A DNA stretch of 64,000 bases from Marsupella aquatica (Eukaryota; Marchantiophyta), in assembly GCA_973895155.1 (NCBI GenBank), contig OZ316891.1:29264001-29328000 (forward strand), read 5' to 3'. A program made the position numbers and the translations under genes. The notes under the pieces were generated by a model. It ran no database searches, was not told the origin of the DNA, and saw only the letters and a list, made by a program, of their open reading frames with translations. Positions 24,531-36,745 of this stretch are shown here, piece after piece (positions within the stretch are counted from its first letter, which is position 1; each line of letters opens with the position of its first letter).

Positions 24531-24891
24531 CAAAGGGGTTCTAACTATGTACATTTCTATGTAACTATTAGGTTTTTTAAACTTACAAACAATTAAAAAC
24601 TACAAGCATTTGATGTAAAACATTGATATATCATTGACAAACATGAGAATGATAATCTTATTTTACTAAATGACATCTCTTCTTTTGTATTCTGTGTTTT
24701 TATGCTTAATACTTATGGCATGGTGCCCCAAAAATTGCGTTGCTTTTGCCACAAACATGAATGTGCACTTTTGTTAAAAATAAGATCTTTCCTGTTTGTG
24801 GTTGGTTGTGGTGATGTGGCACAACCTCGTGGCAGGGAATTTGCAAGGGACCTCTCATGGGGGTCCATAAATACTGCACATGCACACATGA

Positions 24892-25003
24892 AATGAAGGC
24901 CCTCATGAAATGGTGAAAGATAGGGTATAGAGCCCCAAAGCCCACAATGAAGGCCCTCATGAAATGGTAAAAGATAGGGTATAGAGCCCCAAAGCCCTCC
25001 AAA
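24892..25003 (+). repeat. 54-bp tandem duplication
   Basis: The unit aatgaaggccctcatgaaat... starts at 24892 and again at 24946, almost unchanged (one gtg/gta difference noted). It lies in otherwise featureless sequence. Confidence 0.85.
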
Positions 25004-25539
25004 GAAAGCAGATAAAATAGGTCCACAGAATAAGTGAGAGCAACATAGACCTCCTCCTTGAGCTAGGCTAAGCATGGCTCAGTACATGGGCTGCAACTGC
25101 AGCATTGCTCCTGACAATAGAACCTATAATGAACACATCCCCAAGTTTTTGGTCCCAAGCTGGCTGTTCTTCTGTTGGGTTTTTGCCAGGGTCCCTTGGG
25201 CTTTTTGGCCCTTTGCATGGTTGTCTCCCCTTAATTTTGTCTTTGCCTAGGATCAAGTCGATCTCTCAGTTGTGCCTTTTGCTTTTGGCAATTTGAACTT
25301 TTCTTCCTTTCTTAAATTTGCTAGAGACGGTGTTGATACCCCGGGTTACCTATCAACATCTTGTCGAATCTATGAGTGCAGTTATGCCCTATAGTCCTCA
25401 TATCCTTTCACTATCCTTGTAGGGCCGAGGCGATTGGTCTTAGGGCCTCTAGACAGATTCCACTTTGCGACCCTCCTATGCACTTTACTTTGAAGCTATA
25501 CCAGGCTTTTCAGTTCTCCGCTCAGTAGCGTTTTAGTCT

Positions 25540-25740
25540 TTCCTTGCTCCATTGGGGGCTCTTGGTTTTTGTCGTTGACCCTTGGTTGTGATGGGGAGTC
25601 CTTGTCTTGTTTGGCCCTCCCATCTTCTGTTTCATTCCTTTTATTGGGTTCTTTGCCTTTGGGACCCTGTCTCCTGGTTTGGCGTTTTGTCTCCCGGTTT
25701 GACATTTTTGCTTTAGGTATATACTATAATACAATGTTCT
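25540..25740 (+). repeat. Dispersed T/G-rich repeat copy
   Basis: It shares ttttattgggttctttgcc, ctggtttggcgtttt and a final tatactataatacaatgt with 13640-13800, and in reverse with 29170-29285. It may be the 3' part of an unidentified retroelement. Short ORFs on both strands are incidental. The following 25741-26219 holds nothing I can name. Confidence 0.45.
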
Positions 25741-26219
25741 GTCTTTTTAGAAGTGGTACTCTTCTGAATTTGCAGGGCCCAAAAAATAAAGAATCTGATC
25801 ATAGAGAAGGAATCAATCAAAAAAATTTACATTTATATAGGGTGAGAGAAAGAGTGACACCTTTCCAAAGCAAGAAATAAGGGAGACTGCCAATGCACTA
25901 GAATCAAGTACTTTCTATACCATCCATGCAATTATAGGAAACCATCTACACATAGAAAATACTCCTCCCTCTACCATCCCATGCAGAGACAATGTGGTCC
26001 ATCTGAGTTACAAATATCCATGAGAGCATTTTGACAAACCTAGGGGTCTACCCGGGCTTCATTTTCATACAAGTCTATGTCATAAGAGTCATTTTATTTG
26101 ATCAAAAATATAACATATTAATTAGTAATAATATAGAGCATGATGTTATAGACAAACATCAAACCAAAAAGTAGTGGCGGTCAAGGTTTAAAAGGAATTA
26201 GAAAAAAGGAAAGAAGACA

Positions 26220-26870
26220 AAAGTCATTCTTACCTAGTGGTATTTGTTTTCTCGCCATGACACCTTTTACTAGATAACGTTTTTTGCGCAATAAAATCTT
26301 TTTAGCAAAAACAATCCTTTACTCAATGATAGATTTTGCACCATGATATTTTTCTGAACTTCATCTATTATATATTGACATCTTTTGCTTGAATGATATC
26401 TTTTATATATTACTTAATGACATCTTTTGAGAAACAATATATTTTCTTTATCAACATTTTTTGCACAACGTCTTTCACTTAACAATAATTAATGCAATGA
26501 CATGTTCCACTTCACAACATCTTTGACTAACGACATCATTTTTTTTTTGAAGATATCTTTTTACTTGATGACATGTTTCACATAACCACATCTTTGATGC
26601 CATGACATCAGTTTACTTCACTACATCTTTCACATATTAACGACAAGACTTCTTCTTTTTTGACCCAAATCTTTCTACTTCACAACATCTTTGGCAACAA
26701 AATTTAATTTTTAATGACAACTCTTTTTGTGATTGATGTCTTTTTATTTCATGACATGTTTTTTCTTAATTACATCTTTTTACTTCACATATCTTTCACA
26801 TAATGATGTTTTTGATGATACATCTTTTTTGAATGATATCTCTTGTGCAACGCCCAGGTATTGAGCTAGT
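26220..26870 (+). mobile_element. Helitron-like element, second copy
   Basis: A degenerate array of gacatctttt..-type units fills most of the interval. It ends in tgtgcaacgccca (26844-26856, a slightly damaged stem), nine bases, and CTAG at 26866-26869 followed by T. Spacing and order match 6278-6304. The array unit is looser and richer in atgacatc than in the first copy. The 5' end is not located. Confidence 0.5.
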
Positions 26871-27359
26871 GCATAATAATTTCTTGCATAATTCTCATTG
26901 TTGGGATTGTTTCCTCGGATTCACCAATAATGACGTCATTAGTACTACATTTACTAGTGCTGTCTGCACCATTATACTAGAATAAGTCATTCAGATACAG
27001 AGATACTTCATCTTTGTGCAGCTAATTATTATTCTTATGATACAACATAATTGCATCAACTGCAAGGTATACCGAATTGGTGTATAGTAAGTTTTCTCCT
27101 GCTCAACGTTTGGTGGCAATGACACATATTCATTGGTCTTTTAAATTGTGTACTTTTGAGCTCAACACTATAATATGTTTACTTGCTAGCTCAATACCAA
27201 TGCCTTGCATAGAAGGTGTGGTGAAGATAATGATGCGGAAAATATATATTTTGTGGAAACGATGACTTTATGTAAAATATATTTGCAGAAAATGTCAATA
27301 TATGCAGAGATGACATTGTGTACAAGATATCCCTCCATTGTGCATGAGTCCTTATTAGA
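26871..27359. other. AT-rich intergenic stretch
   Basis: ORFs at 27077-27265 and 27186-27413 overlap on opposite strands and show no motif. I see nothing I can support here. Confidence 0.3.
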
Positions 27360-28860
27360 ACTTGATTCTATAGAGTGGTGTACCTTGCCACCCAGCGCCC
27401 TCACCAATCCCAATGCCCACGCCTAAGTGCCCATAGTGCCCAAACGCCTCCACGGAATACCTCGAGCAAGCACCTTGATGCCTCTTGCACCACCCGTGGC
27501 CCCTCCCATACAAAGTTGCTCTTGCTCTTTGCCACGACCGCTACTCAACGGTCCTCATTGTTTGCACAAGCAACCAAGCGTCTTGGTAAGTAACCCTTCA
27601 GGATCTGGATCTCCCAAGTCTAGCATCCTAACTCAAGCTCAATAGACATTGGTAAGTAGGTCAGCGATAGGTCCTCCTGATGCCATAAGCCAAAACCAGA
27701 ACCGACGCCCTCTCTTCGTCCAGAACAGCTCCTTCCTTGGGCGCCCGCTTGGGCGCAGCCCGGGTTCCCGCTTGTACCTATCCATCACCAACTGACCACC
27801 CTGCCCCTAGGACATGCTCATGGCCCAAATAGAGTAGCTTGTCCTAAACCTTGTCCCAACACGCCGGGACCATAATGGCCCCAAATTTAGCAACCAACTC
27901 TTGATTCTTGCCCCACTGATGGTCTAGGGGCCAAGTGCCCTTGGAACTCAACCTCCACACCTACTTGGCCTTGCCTCCCCAATGCAAGCTCCCTTGAGGG
28001 ACAGAACGCGACTTGGCTACTATTTCGGCAGGATTTGGCAAGCGGGCGAGATGGCACCCGCAAACCTTGAGAACCTATGGCGCCCCAAGACCCAGCTGAG
28101 CTCAGGAGGGTGTATCCCTTCTTGAGAGCTTTCCAACATACCCAAGAAGTCCCCCAACGGACTTCCAGTTGGGAAGTTATCTCCATTTCTGTTTGGCATT
28201 TTCCATTAGTGTCGCGACAGCCGCGGCTCAGAACTTCGGCTCGCCCTTAGCCCCCAAGGAGACACCACTCCCCTCATATATGCTTCTGGATACCTTTCAT
28301 CCCCGGACCAACTTTGGTCCCCAAATTTTGGCTCCCCACCTAGACCCCAACCCGCATGTCTGGGCGCACCACTTATTGACAATGCCCATAACTTTCTAGT
28401 TAGGCGTCCGCAAGCAGAGTGCCTTAGCCCATTGTGATCAGGCCGACCCAGTGCTCATGCCTAGGCCCTCAGATCTCATCGCCACTTGGGGCCCTGATCA
28501 GCCAAACCCGCATCGGGCCATAACTCGTACCCCAAGCATCCATTGCTCATGGAGTCAACTCCATTGGCTTTGGGCCCAAGAGGAGCTCTCACTCAAGCCC
28601 TTAGAACTCAAAGTCCATCTGGGGGTCTGGATGGTCGACCTTGAACCTGGCCCCTTTCCCCTTGACCCAACGAGACCACATCTAGTCTAAGTCCTTAGTG
28701 TGTGTCACTAGCTTAGCGCCTTGCCTTTGCCAGTGCCACGCCCCATTGCCCACAAGTCTCCCCACGCTAAGTCCTCCCCGGATGGCCTATCTGGGCCTGG
28801 ACCATAAGGGAGCTCGGCATCGGAGTCAGCGACACCAGAGCTAAGTGTTAAGGTAGTCGA
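27360..28860. other. GC-rich block without an intact gene
   Basis: Base composition shifts abruptly to C/G-rich, with many ccc, gcc and ggcc phrases, and returns to AT-rich after about 28860. Open frames on both strands (27887-28186 minus, 28451-28690 plus) are short and compositionally biased. It looks like a decayed piece of a GC-rich retrotransposon or pseudogene. No reverse transcriptase, integrase or gag motif was recognised. Confidence 0.35.
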
Positions 28861-31800
28861 GTTCCGCGACTTATAGTTATTTCCTTTCCTGCAGCCATGT
28901 CTATTATTTTACTATAATTTCTACCAGTCACAAACTTTCTCTAGCACAATGGTGCAAGTCCAAGGTCCTTGCTCCCCTCCTGTGTATGGATGGGACAAGG
29001 AAGGATCCTCCTTGGTGCTTACACATGGGTGCTTGGATCTTCATATTTCACCATGCCACCGTGTTCCCTCGTTCACCCCTTTCCAATTTCTTCTTTGCTT
29101 CCAAACTTGCTTCCACTTTCTTTGGCATGACAAACAGTGTAGTTTTTATGACAACCAATGTAGAAATGGTCAGGACCTCTTTGTATATTACATACCAGGC
29201 AAAAGAAAACAAACCAGCAAACCAGGAGACTACTGTAGATAAATTAAAGTGAGAAAACAAAGAAAAACCCAAGAAACTTAAGTCCAAAGAGTCAAATAAC
29301 AGGATAGTCCCATAGATTTAAGGATTGACTAAAATCCCACTAAGCAACAAAGTACGACCTCGAGTAAAACCTGACCTACTGGCCACGGAGGCACTTCTTT
29401 CAGCTTTCCATGTCTTGACATCTAATACATTTACGAGTCATGTTTTTCTCCTACTTAGTTATTTCAAAGTATGAGTTTTTGAACTAGCTCCCCAACATGT
29501 TATAATTTTCTCCTCTCTGGAGCCTCCCAGATAACCAATGATGGATAGTCTAGTCACATTATTGTCCTGCTTAGTTAGAATTTCTTCTCAAAAGTATGAG
29601 TTTTTGAACTAGCTCCATTACATGTGTTTGCTCCTTTCTGTAGCCTGTGATAGTCTTTAGTATTAATCATTCTCTGTTTCTTCGTCCATTCTCACAACTT
29701 TCTTACTCAGGTGTTCTTATTCTTGTTTGGTTCCCAGGCGCTTTGTGTCCTGTTCCTTTTGCTAGGACTGGCTTTTGTCCTTGCCTGGTGTTGATGAGGC
29801 GTGTGTGCCCCCTTTTTTTTATTGAAAACCCAGTATTAGTAGAGAACTCCAAACAGCCCAGCCCATGTAATTGACTAAGTCAGTAGTACTAGGATCACAA
29901 AGGTACACTGTTCACCCTAATTGGTCTTAGCTTGGAATAAGTGTTTGTCCCTCATTTCTACTTTTAATACTAATTTAAGAGTGGGACATGTTTGAATAAA
30001 AACTAATACTAAATGTGGCCAGTTTTGGGCAATGACTATTTAGGTAGTAAGCCTGAGACACGAACAATAGCAGCAATCACATTTTGAATGTGGTCATGGG
30101 TAGCAGTCTCACTACCATGACAGCACCAAAACATGTGAATGCCCCTTCTATCAATGACAGTGGTGCTCCACAAATACACGTGAGCTGGCCCAACAGGCAA
30201 GGGTGGGGGAGAGACCAAGACTCAGAAGCATGGGCCTGATAAAAATGAACCTAACTCATATGAAAAGGGGCCCACATAAAGCTAGCCGAAAGCCAAGTCC
30301 CCAAACCAATGCCCAAATCAGAGAGCATACTAGCCTGTATCAAATTCGAAGGTGCATCAGAAAACTCTGACTAGACTGCCCAATATCTTCAGTTTGCAGA
30401 TATCGATCTTGAGTTTGGCAAACTCTATCAGAACTGTCCAATATCTTCAGTTTTTCAAACTTCATCAGGCACACAAAAAGTGATTTATAAACTAAGTTGG
30501 TACCCAAGAATCAATCGTAACTACTGTGTTTGATTGACCTATTTGGGTCACACCAAAATCATTGTTGCCATGAAGCATCCAGGTATCTTCATTCGGAGAA
30601 ACAGCCCGGACAACATCTTCCAAATGATTCGTTTACGTGCCTTGAAAAAAAATCATTCATTGAAACGACAAACAACAGGGCATCGCCAGCAGGGAACGGC
30701 CCATGAGGACAGAATGGTGATTCGTTCATGTTTCCAGAATCCAGATGCTTCCTTCAAATCTGCATTTATGTTCGAACCACGTGAAGTGCAGTACAGTGCT
30801 TTCTTCCATGTGAGTCGACTAGTCGACAACTAGAACTCGAAGTCCCAGAAGCTCTCTTTGTTGCGTTATATACGAAGCTTCACTGGACAAATTTAGAATG
30901 ATACGAAGAATGAGCGAGAAAACCAAGAATACGATGAGCACAGCGGGAGAAGACAAGTGCTTGCGAATATCCCTCACAAAGTTGTCAGTCGTGTGCCGTC
31001 TGATCGAGCTCGGATTCAAGCCATCGTTGTATACTGGCTTTTTGGATGAATTTCAATGAGTTTTTTGAAGGCAAAAAAAAGTTTCAAGCTATCGCCAGCA
31101 GTCCAGCGGACAATTTCTGAAATTGGAAGCCGGCCACTCAAAACAGTAAGTTATCTAGACTGTTGGTGTTCGACAATGACCGGGGTTTTCTTCTGGAATC
31201 ACCCACTTTGGTTAGCTGGAAAGGCAACCATTAATGATTGCAAGCCGCGCAAATTAAAGAGTATCGTTCCCCATTCAAAGGTAGGGTAAAGTTGGTCCCC
31301 CCTGGGTGCCGACCCCCTTTTGTGGGCCACCCCTTTCGTATGCTGGTTTGGATGAATTTCAAATTGTTTTTTCAAGGCAAAAATAAAGTTGGCTCATGGA
31401 TCCCGTTTACGCAATTGAGAAAAACTTGCTAAATTTCAGAGAATCGGGCAAAATCAATCGAAATTAGTCAAGTTCAGCCGTGGAGGCAAAAACCAAGCGA
31501 TTCATCCCTTTGGTCGGGGCTCTTGTTTTCTTACCCACGTATCCGCTGATGGTTTTTCGACATTGGCTTTGAAGTCTGCACTTTGCACCGGCCACAAAGG
31601 AAGTTAAATTAGCAAACCTTGTGGGGTGATCAGATCAAACATTTCGGTGAGCACGTGGGTTCGCGGGTGCCCAATCGTAGAACACGGCGTTCAACCTAGC
31701 TGAAAACACCTATTTGGCACAACGGTGCGTGTCGACGAGGTTCTCAGAAGATCCGCGCGCTAAAATTTTGATCTACGGTAGTATGGTGAAGCCACCACGA

Positions 31801-33063
31801 TTCACGGCGTCTTTCTGGGCAATTCAATCAGCAGGGATTGAGGAAACCAACCAGACGGTAGTTTCTTCAATTAGGATTTACTTTCTGGTTTATGGTGAGC
31901 GTCCAAAAAGGAAAAAGGAAAAGCAATTCCAATGATTCGTTTGTGGGTATTGATACAGGTGGGTCCACGGGCACTTTTGAAACGAAAAAGCTATGACTGA
32001 TTTGCTGAGTTGTTTTCTGGGTAGTAATCAATGGCTTGAATTTTATCTACCAAATAGTCAGCTGAAGATGGTCAATCTTGAATAAAGTGTATTTTTGTCC
32101 TCACGAGCTCCAATCCGTATCCCTATGGTGGATATATCAAAACATTTCCCACTTCTTGCTTTGGGGAGAAACGCTCTATAACCAGATTTTATTTTCCCTG
32201 CAACTAAAAGTAAGCCATAGATTCTTGGATATTTATGATAATCAGCCCTATTTTCCCCGCAACCCCCGCAACTAAGGACTGTCTTGCATGTGCAAGAGTC
32301 CTGAAAACTGCCGCCCTTACCAAGCCACAGATGTCTGGAAAAAGTTAAAACCAAATGTTTTGTTTTATTACATTTAAAAGGTCCCCAAGATTTCACAGCA
32401 AGGCACGATGCTCAGCATCTTCCTGAAATTTTTGCTGCCCTCATGATAAATTGGAATTTTTCGATTTGGAGTTACGTACTGACTCAGTTCTCAGTTCTTT
32501 CATTCTCGTGTCGTAGTTGTCAATCATGTAACGCTGAGTCGAGACAGATTTAGCAGGAGATTTATTATAAACAGGTTGCATCCTCATCGAATGAAAGCCG
32601 AATGAACGGAGTAGAGGACGTCATGAGCGATTGTTCCAAGCATCTCCATTATTTGCTAGTAATTGATCAATATGCTGTCTCTGTGACTCTGCTCTAAAAG
32701 TTTGCACGGCTGCAGAAGGTTGGCTATTTTCCGATGCCTGTCTACTGTGTAAAGGAATAAATGCCCATATCTTAAGAGCGAACCTGAAGATAATTGGTAA
32801 ACCTCCCTCGAGGGAGGAGCCAATAGTGTTAATTTAAAGCGAATGAAAGTCAACTTCATTGCTAAATATACGTCTCCAGTCCGGCAGCAGACCATAGTAC
32901 TTGACTAGGTGTACAGGAGAATGTGTGCAGGTCAGTTTGTGGTCCCATGATGCCTCGTCAACATTCTTCTACATGGTTTTATCGATCCATCATTTGCCCC
33001 AGTCAACTGCATGGATTCGATCGATCAACCGGCCTTACCTGCTTTAGACGAGTCACTCAGAAG
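28861..33063. other. Intergenic region with repeat fragments
   Basis: 29170-29285 is a reversed copy of the T/G-rich dispersed repeat. Two near-identical ~50-base segments at 31030-31080 and 31340-31388 (ctggttt.ggatgaatttcaa) each carry the tttttt..aggcaaaaa motif described in the findings. ORFs such as 30534-30833 and 32058-32396 show no recognisable domain. No gene is supported. Confidence 0.3.
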
Positions 33064-33180
33064 TCATGCAGCAGTCGCCGACTTTGTTTCGAAAGTGGAG
33101 TGGATGCCACCCATGTTGGCCAGATAAGCGACTACAGCATCTTCGTCTGGGCTGAAAAGTGTAATGGACTCGGCCTCGAC
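33064..33180 (-). other. Possible 3'-terminal coding exon
   Basis: After a possible acceptor (GGTCTAG at 33187-33181), 38 codons run to a TGA at 33066-33064. The peptide ends in AYLANMGGIHSTFETKSATA, which looks protein-like. I could not build an upstream exon chain that stays in frame, so this may be chance or the remnant of a lost gene. Confidence 0.22.
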
Positions 33181-33606
33181 CTAGACCTCCGGTACTTCTG
33201 GGTTTGCCTTCATCGGCACCCTCCCTGTGTATAAACGGACAATATACAAAAGGAATGGACTGCCATACCTTAGTCGGTCTGACATTTCTGAAGAGAACGA
33301 GGCATAATTGTACAGATTGAAGATTGAAGAAGAGCAGACGGCTGCGAGATGCTGGCATAGAGTTGACAAGCACTCAAAGCACACGGGGAGAGGCAAAAGT
33401 AAATGATACGATGACGAAAAAGAGAGAAATTAACAAGACTGGTAGAAATGATCTTTTCAGATATTCACCCAAGAAAGCATCAGTGGAGAACTGCGACTCG
33501 ACAAGACAGCACATAACGTAGACCAAGTTAAACTATTTAAGTAACCGGGAGAATTTTACAGCAACGGAGTGAAGAGGAAATTGGGCACAAGCGAGTGCGG
33601 GGAGGC

Positions 33607-33744
33607 ATGTCCTCCCTGCATACCCCCCAGTCGGCATCGTTCACCGACCTTCTTTCCTCCGACCCAGCCCTCCTCCAACTCCAGCACATCTGCAATGAAA
33701 TTGTGCTCGAAATTGTGGGTTTGAAAAGGCCGCCAGTTGGTTAG
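33607..33744 (+). CDS. Short ORF, 45 codons, coding-like composition, unidentified
   Basis: ATG at 33607 opens a 45-residue frame starting MSSLHTPQSASFTDLLSSDP and ending LKRPPVG before TAG at 33742. The sequence is C-rich with amphipathic leucines, unlike the AT-rich surroundings. Five bases after the stop is a strong GTAAGT donor-like sequence at 33746, so the ORF may belong to a 5' exon or a spliced transcript. No family is recognised and I do not assign a function. Confidence 0.25.
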   Translation: MSSLHTPQSASFTDLLSSDPALLQLQHICNEIVLEIVGLKRPPVG

Positions 33745-33861
33745 CGTAAGTCCCGACTTGGGACATCATCCAAATGCTGCTGACATCGAGCATCCACCAA
33801 GGCCCTACACTGTGTAGCCCATGTAGTGTAGTGTGGCCCACTGCATTCTACATTCCACAAC

Positions 33862-33917
33862 TGTCAAGCGTGCATTCATCTAGTTTTTTCGAGGCAAAAA
33901 AAAGTGTCAAGCGTGCA
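33862..33917 (+). repeat. 30-base insert flanked by a perfect 13-bp direct repeat
   Basis: The sequence tgtcaagcgtgca occurs at 33862-33874 and 33905-33917. The 30 bases between contain ttttttcgaggcaaaaaaaa. The arrangement is that of a target duplication around a very small insert. Confidence 0.7.
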
Positions 33918-34097
33918 CATCAATGTACAGTCCCTAAAGACAAAAATCTTTCTAGACGAAAGTTAACAGTAAGAACCATGAGATGCGAGACAGCAAATTA
34001 TTGAGGGACGACAACGTAGACTTCTGGCCTATGCTTCTGTATAGGTGCACGTGGAGTGGGTGACCTCCGAAGTCAATTCTCAATCTTGGGCAGGTTG

Positions 34098-34127
34098 GCC
34101 TAGCAACCGAAAGCTTGGTTGCTAGGC
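34098..34127. other. Perfect 11-bp hairpin
   Basis: Arms gcctagcaacc (34098-34108) and ggttgctaggc (34117-34127) pair exactly around an 8-base loop. No T-run follows closely, so it need not be a terminator. Apart from this and the small insert above, the 33745-35549 stretch shows no supported gene; ORFs at 34723-35034 and 34993-35304 overlap on opposite strands. Confidence 0.6.
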
Positions 34128-35549
34128 TTAGAAGACTTAGCCGCACTTGTGACTTTTATTCACTAAAGCAAATTTCTTCAGATAGACTTCAGTCAAAAGT
34201 ATCTTTTCAAACCAACTTCAATAAATACAAATCCCTTAAATGAAGGTTGAGCTAAAGTTTGGACCACCTTTGGAGGTGGTCTCCAACTCTAGACAAGATT
34301 GTTAAGTCTATTGACCATTTCATTCTGTAGTTACGTACAGTAGTTGCTTTGGCTACTCCTGCCCTCAGAAATTGATAGTCTAAGTATATGTTTGCATTGT
34401 ATTCGTAGTCATGGTAAAGAACGGTTTCGCTGCTGGTTATGTTTACATGATTTCCAGATTGGCTCTACTTGAATAGTCACATACGGAATCAAGTAGAATT
34501 TGACAGCAGTATAGTTCTGCAAAGAACATTCAGAAAAGTTTCCATTAGACAAAAAGCACACCATACGAATATTCTGAGAAATTCAAGCTCGGACGTCAGG
34601 ATCGGTCTCCTGTAGTATGTCGTGTAAACCGGATATGACCCAATCTTTGGTAAACGGGCAGTCGGGTTCAACTCATTCGGGTTGAAAACTCCCCAAAAGT
34701 ATCCAGAATTCATCACCACCGTTCAGAATCGAATTCTTATCGTTCTATCACAGCAGATTGATGGATTGCAAACAGATGTTGCTCCAGATCGATTGCATAT
34801 TAACACCATGTTCCCATAGAAATCAATGGCTAAACATTGCAGGAGACAGTCACGCCGTAAACGGTGTGTGGGAGAATCATGAAATGCGCCTCTAGAAACG
34901 TGGATCGGGTTGTGGATTTGAGGTAACTTAAAGGCCAATTTGTCGCACTGTGTCTCTCCTTCACTGAGCTTAAGGTTCATTAACTCACAGGTTTGACCCA
35001 AGACGAGCCGGAGAACATCCGCTGCTATGCGCATTACCAGTCTGCCAAAGTGCTCTTCCTGATTGTACAGCAGTCTTTAACGGATCTATCGACGAGCCTC
35101 CAGCATGAGAGGTCAGGAACAGCAGACCAGGCTAAAAGTTTGCTTCCACGTCAGTCTGCTGTCATTTTGACCAATCAGATCGATACGACTCTTGCGTCAC
35201 ACAGAATGGCGATCGGAATGTCGAGCCCAACTCGTAAGCTTCCTTACTTATGGCTGCTAAAAGTTACTGTGCTCCGGTACCGTGCCTTGAGCAGATCGAT
35301 GTAATGAACGGAGACCGTCAGAACGTCTAGGACACTAAGGATCGTTCTGACCACAATCGTATATGGCGCACAGACATGATGTCATCGTTATCGTTATGAC
35401 TGCGACTCCAATCATAATTATATGACAGTCCATTTAGACTTTTCCGCTGGTCCATTTCATAGACATAGCCTCATTCTGGTATTCTGGTCAGCTAAAGTAA
35501 TATCTCTAAATACCCTCCCTTTGCATTGAAAAAGTTTAGGGTTCAGTTG

Positions 35550-35659
35550 CTGCATACAAAATGTCATTGCAAAAATGATGTCAATGATGTCAATGATATC
35601 ATTGTGCCAAAGATAAAAAAAGTTGTCATTGCAAAAATGTTGTCATTGTGTCAAAGATA
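35550..35659. repeat. Short tandem repeat beside SINE copy 2
   Basis: The phrases gtcatt.gcaaaaatg.tgtcaatg and tgtgccaaagataaaaaaagt are repeated twice. The wording resembles the Helitron-like arrays (tgtcattgcataaaagatg) seen at 53300 and 55480. Confidence 0.45.
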
Positions 35660-35985
35660 GAAAAAGGTTTTGCTTTCTATTGGCTGCCCTGAAATCCAAA
35701 ACTGACCCATCTAGAGGATAGACAATAACTCCAGGAGCATGCACCTCTGTAGGGTAGCCCACATAGCCAAGGGGGGGGGGGGGGGGGGGGAGGGTTGGAA
35801 CATAGCCCAAAGTGGACCCAGCCAGGGCTAAGGAGAAACCAGTACTCCCACCATTACACCCTATCCACACACACTCTCATCCTCCACCACGCTTGCATGT
35901 CAAGGGGGAGACTGAAGGTTGGGACCTCTTGGTTTTAGGTTCATCCCCTGGTCAACTAGCCAGACCAGAAAAGTTACCTTTCGTT
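35660..35985 (-). mobile_element. SINE, tRNA-derived, family copy 2 (diverged)
   Basis: Read on the minus strand it starts near ggctagttgaccaggggat, then gaggtccca, and continues through ggtgggagtactggtttctc and cttagccctggctgggtcc. These match copies at 36436-36745 and, more loosely, 44374-44701. A G20 run (35771-35790, C20 in SINE sense) lies inside. No target duplication is clear. Confidence 0.6.
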
Positions 35986-36084
35986 TAAAAAACTGTAATC
36001 AAGTAAAAGAGGTCATTTCATGACAGATTCTTATTTAGAGTTTCAAAGAGTTCCCTTCATAAAGAGTTGTCATTTATTTTTAGT

Positions 36085-36435
36085 GTTAATATAGTTTAGT
36101 GAATAATAAACTTATGCAAAAGAGGTTACAATGTAGAGGAAAACAGATTTACTGAAAGGATAAAATTGGATATAGAACATAATGAAATTGTTTTTCATTC
36201 CACAGAGAACCATAGTAATGAAATTGCCTTGGAAGGTGAAAGCAGCCCCATCCAACAGAGGATAGTGTTTTTATAGTTTACTTAGTGAATAATAACTATA
36301 TGCAAAAGAGGTCACAATGTACAAATTAAGATAAAAACAGATTTACTGAGAGGAGAAAATTAAATATAGCACAGAATTGTGTTTCATTCCATAGAGGATC
36401 ATGGTATGAAATTGCCTTGAAAACCTAAAGCAGGC
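36085..36435 (-). repeat. ~185-bp imperfect tandem duplication next to SINE copy 3
   Basis: gtgaataataa...tgcaaaagaggt, acagatttactga and tgaaattgcctt occur in the same order in about 36100-36235 and 36286-36420. The second copy runs directly into SINE copy 3, so this may be its 3' region duplicated. Confidence 0.65.
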
Positions 36436-36745
36436 TCAACCAACACATCGATAGACTTCTTGCTCTGGAGCATGCGATTATATATAGGGTAGCCACAAGA
36501 GGAACAATACCCAGAAATCCCACAGGACCCAGGCCACAAGGGAGAGAGGGTTGAACCAGGCCCCCAAAGCTGACCAGCCAAGGGCTAAGGAGAAATCATA
36601 ACTCCCACCACTACACTTCACTCACACAAACACATACACTCCTCACCCCTTGCTTGTGGAGGGGGATTGAATTGAACCTAAAACTGAGACCTAAACCTAA
36701 ACCCTAAACTTAGGCCAATCCCCTGGCAAACTGACCCAGTCATTT
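36436..36745 (-). mobile_element. SINE, tRNA-derived, family copy 3
   Basis: In minus-strand sense: cagtttgccaggggattggcc, a B-box-like ggttcaattcaatcc, then ggtgggagttatgatttctc and cttagcccttggctgg. A telomere-like insert (tttagggtttaggtttagg) sits between the A and B boxes. It matches copy 2 over most of its length. Confidence 0.65.
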
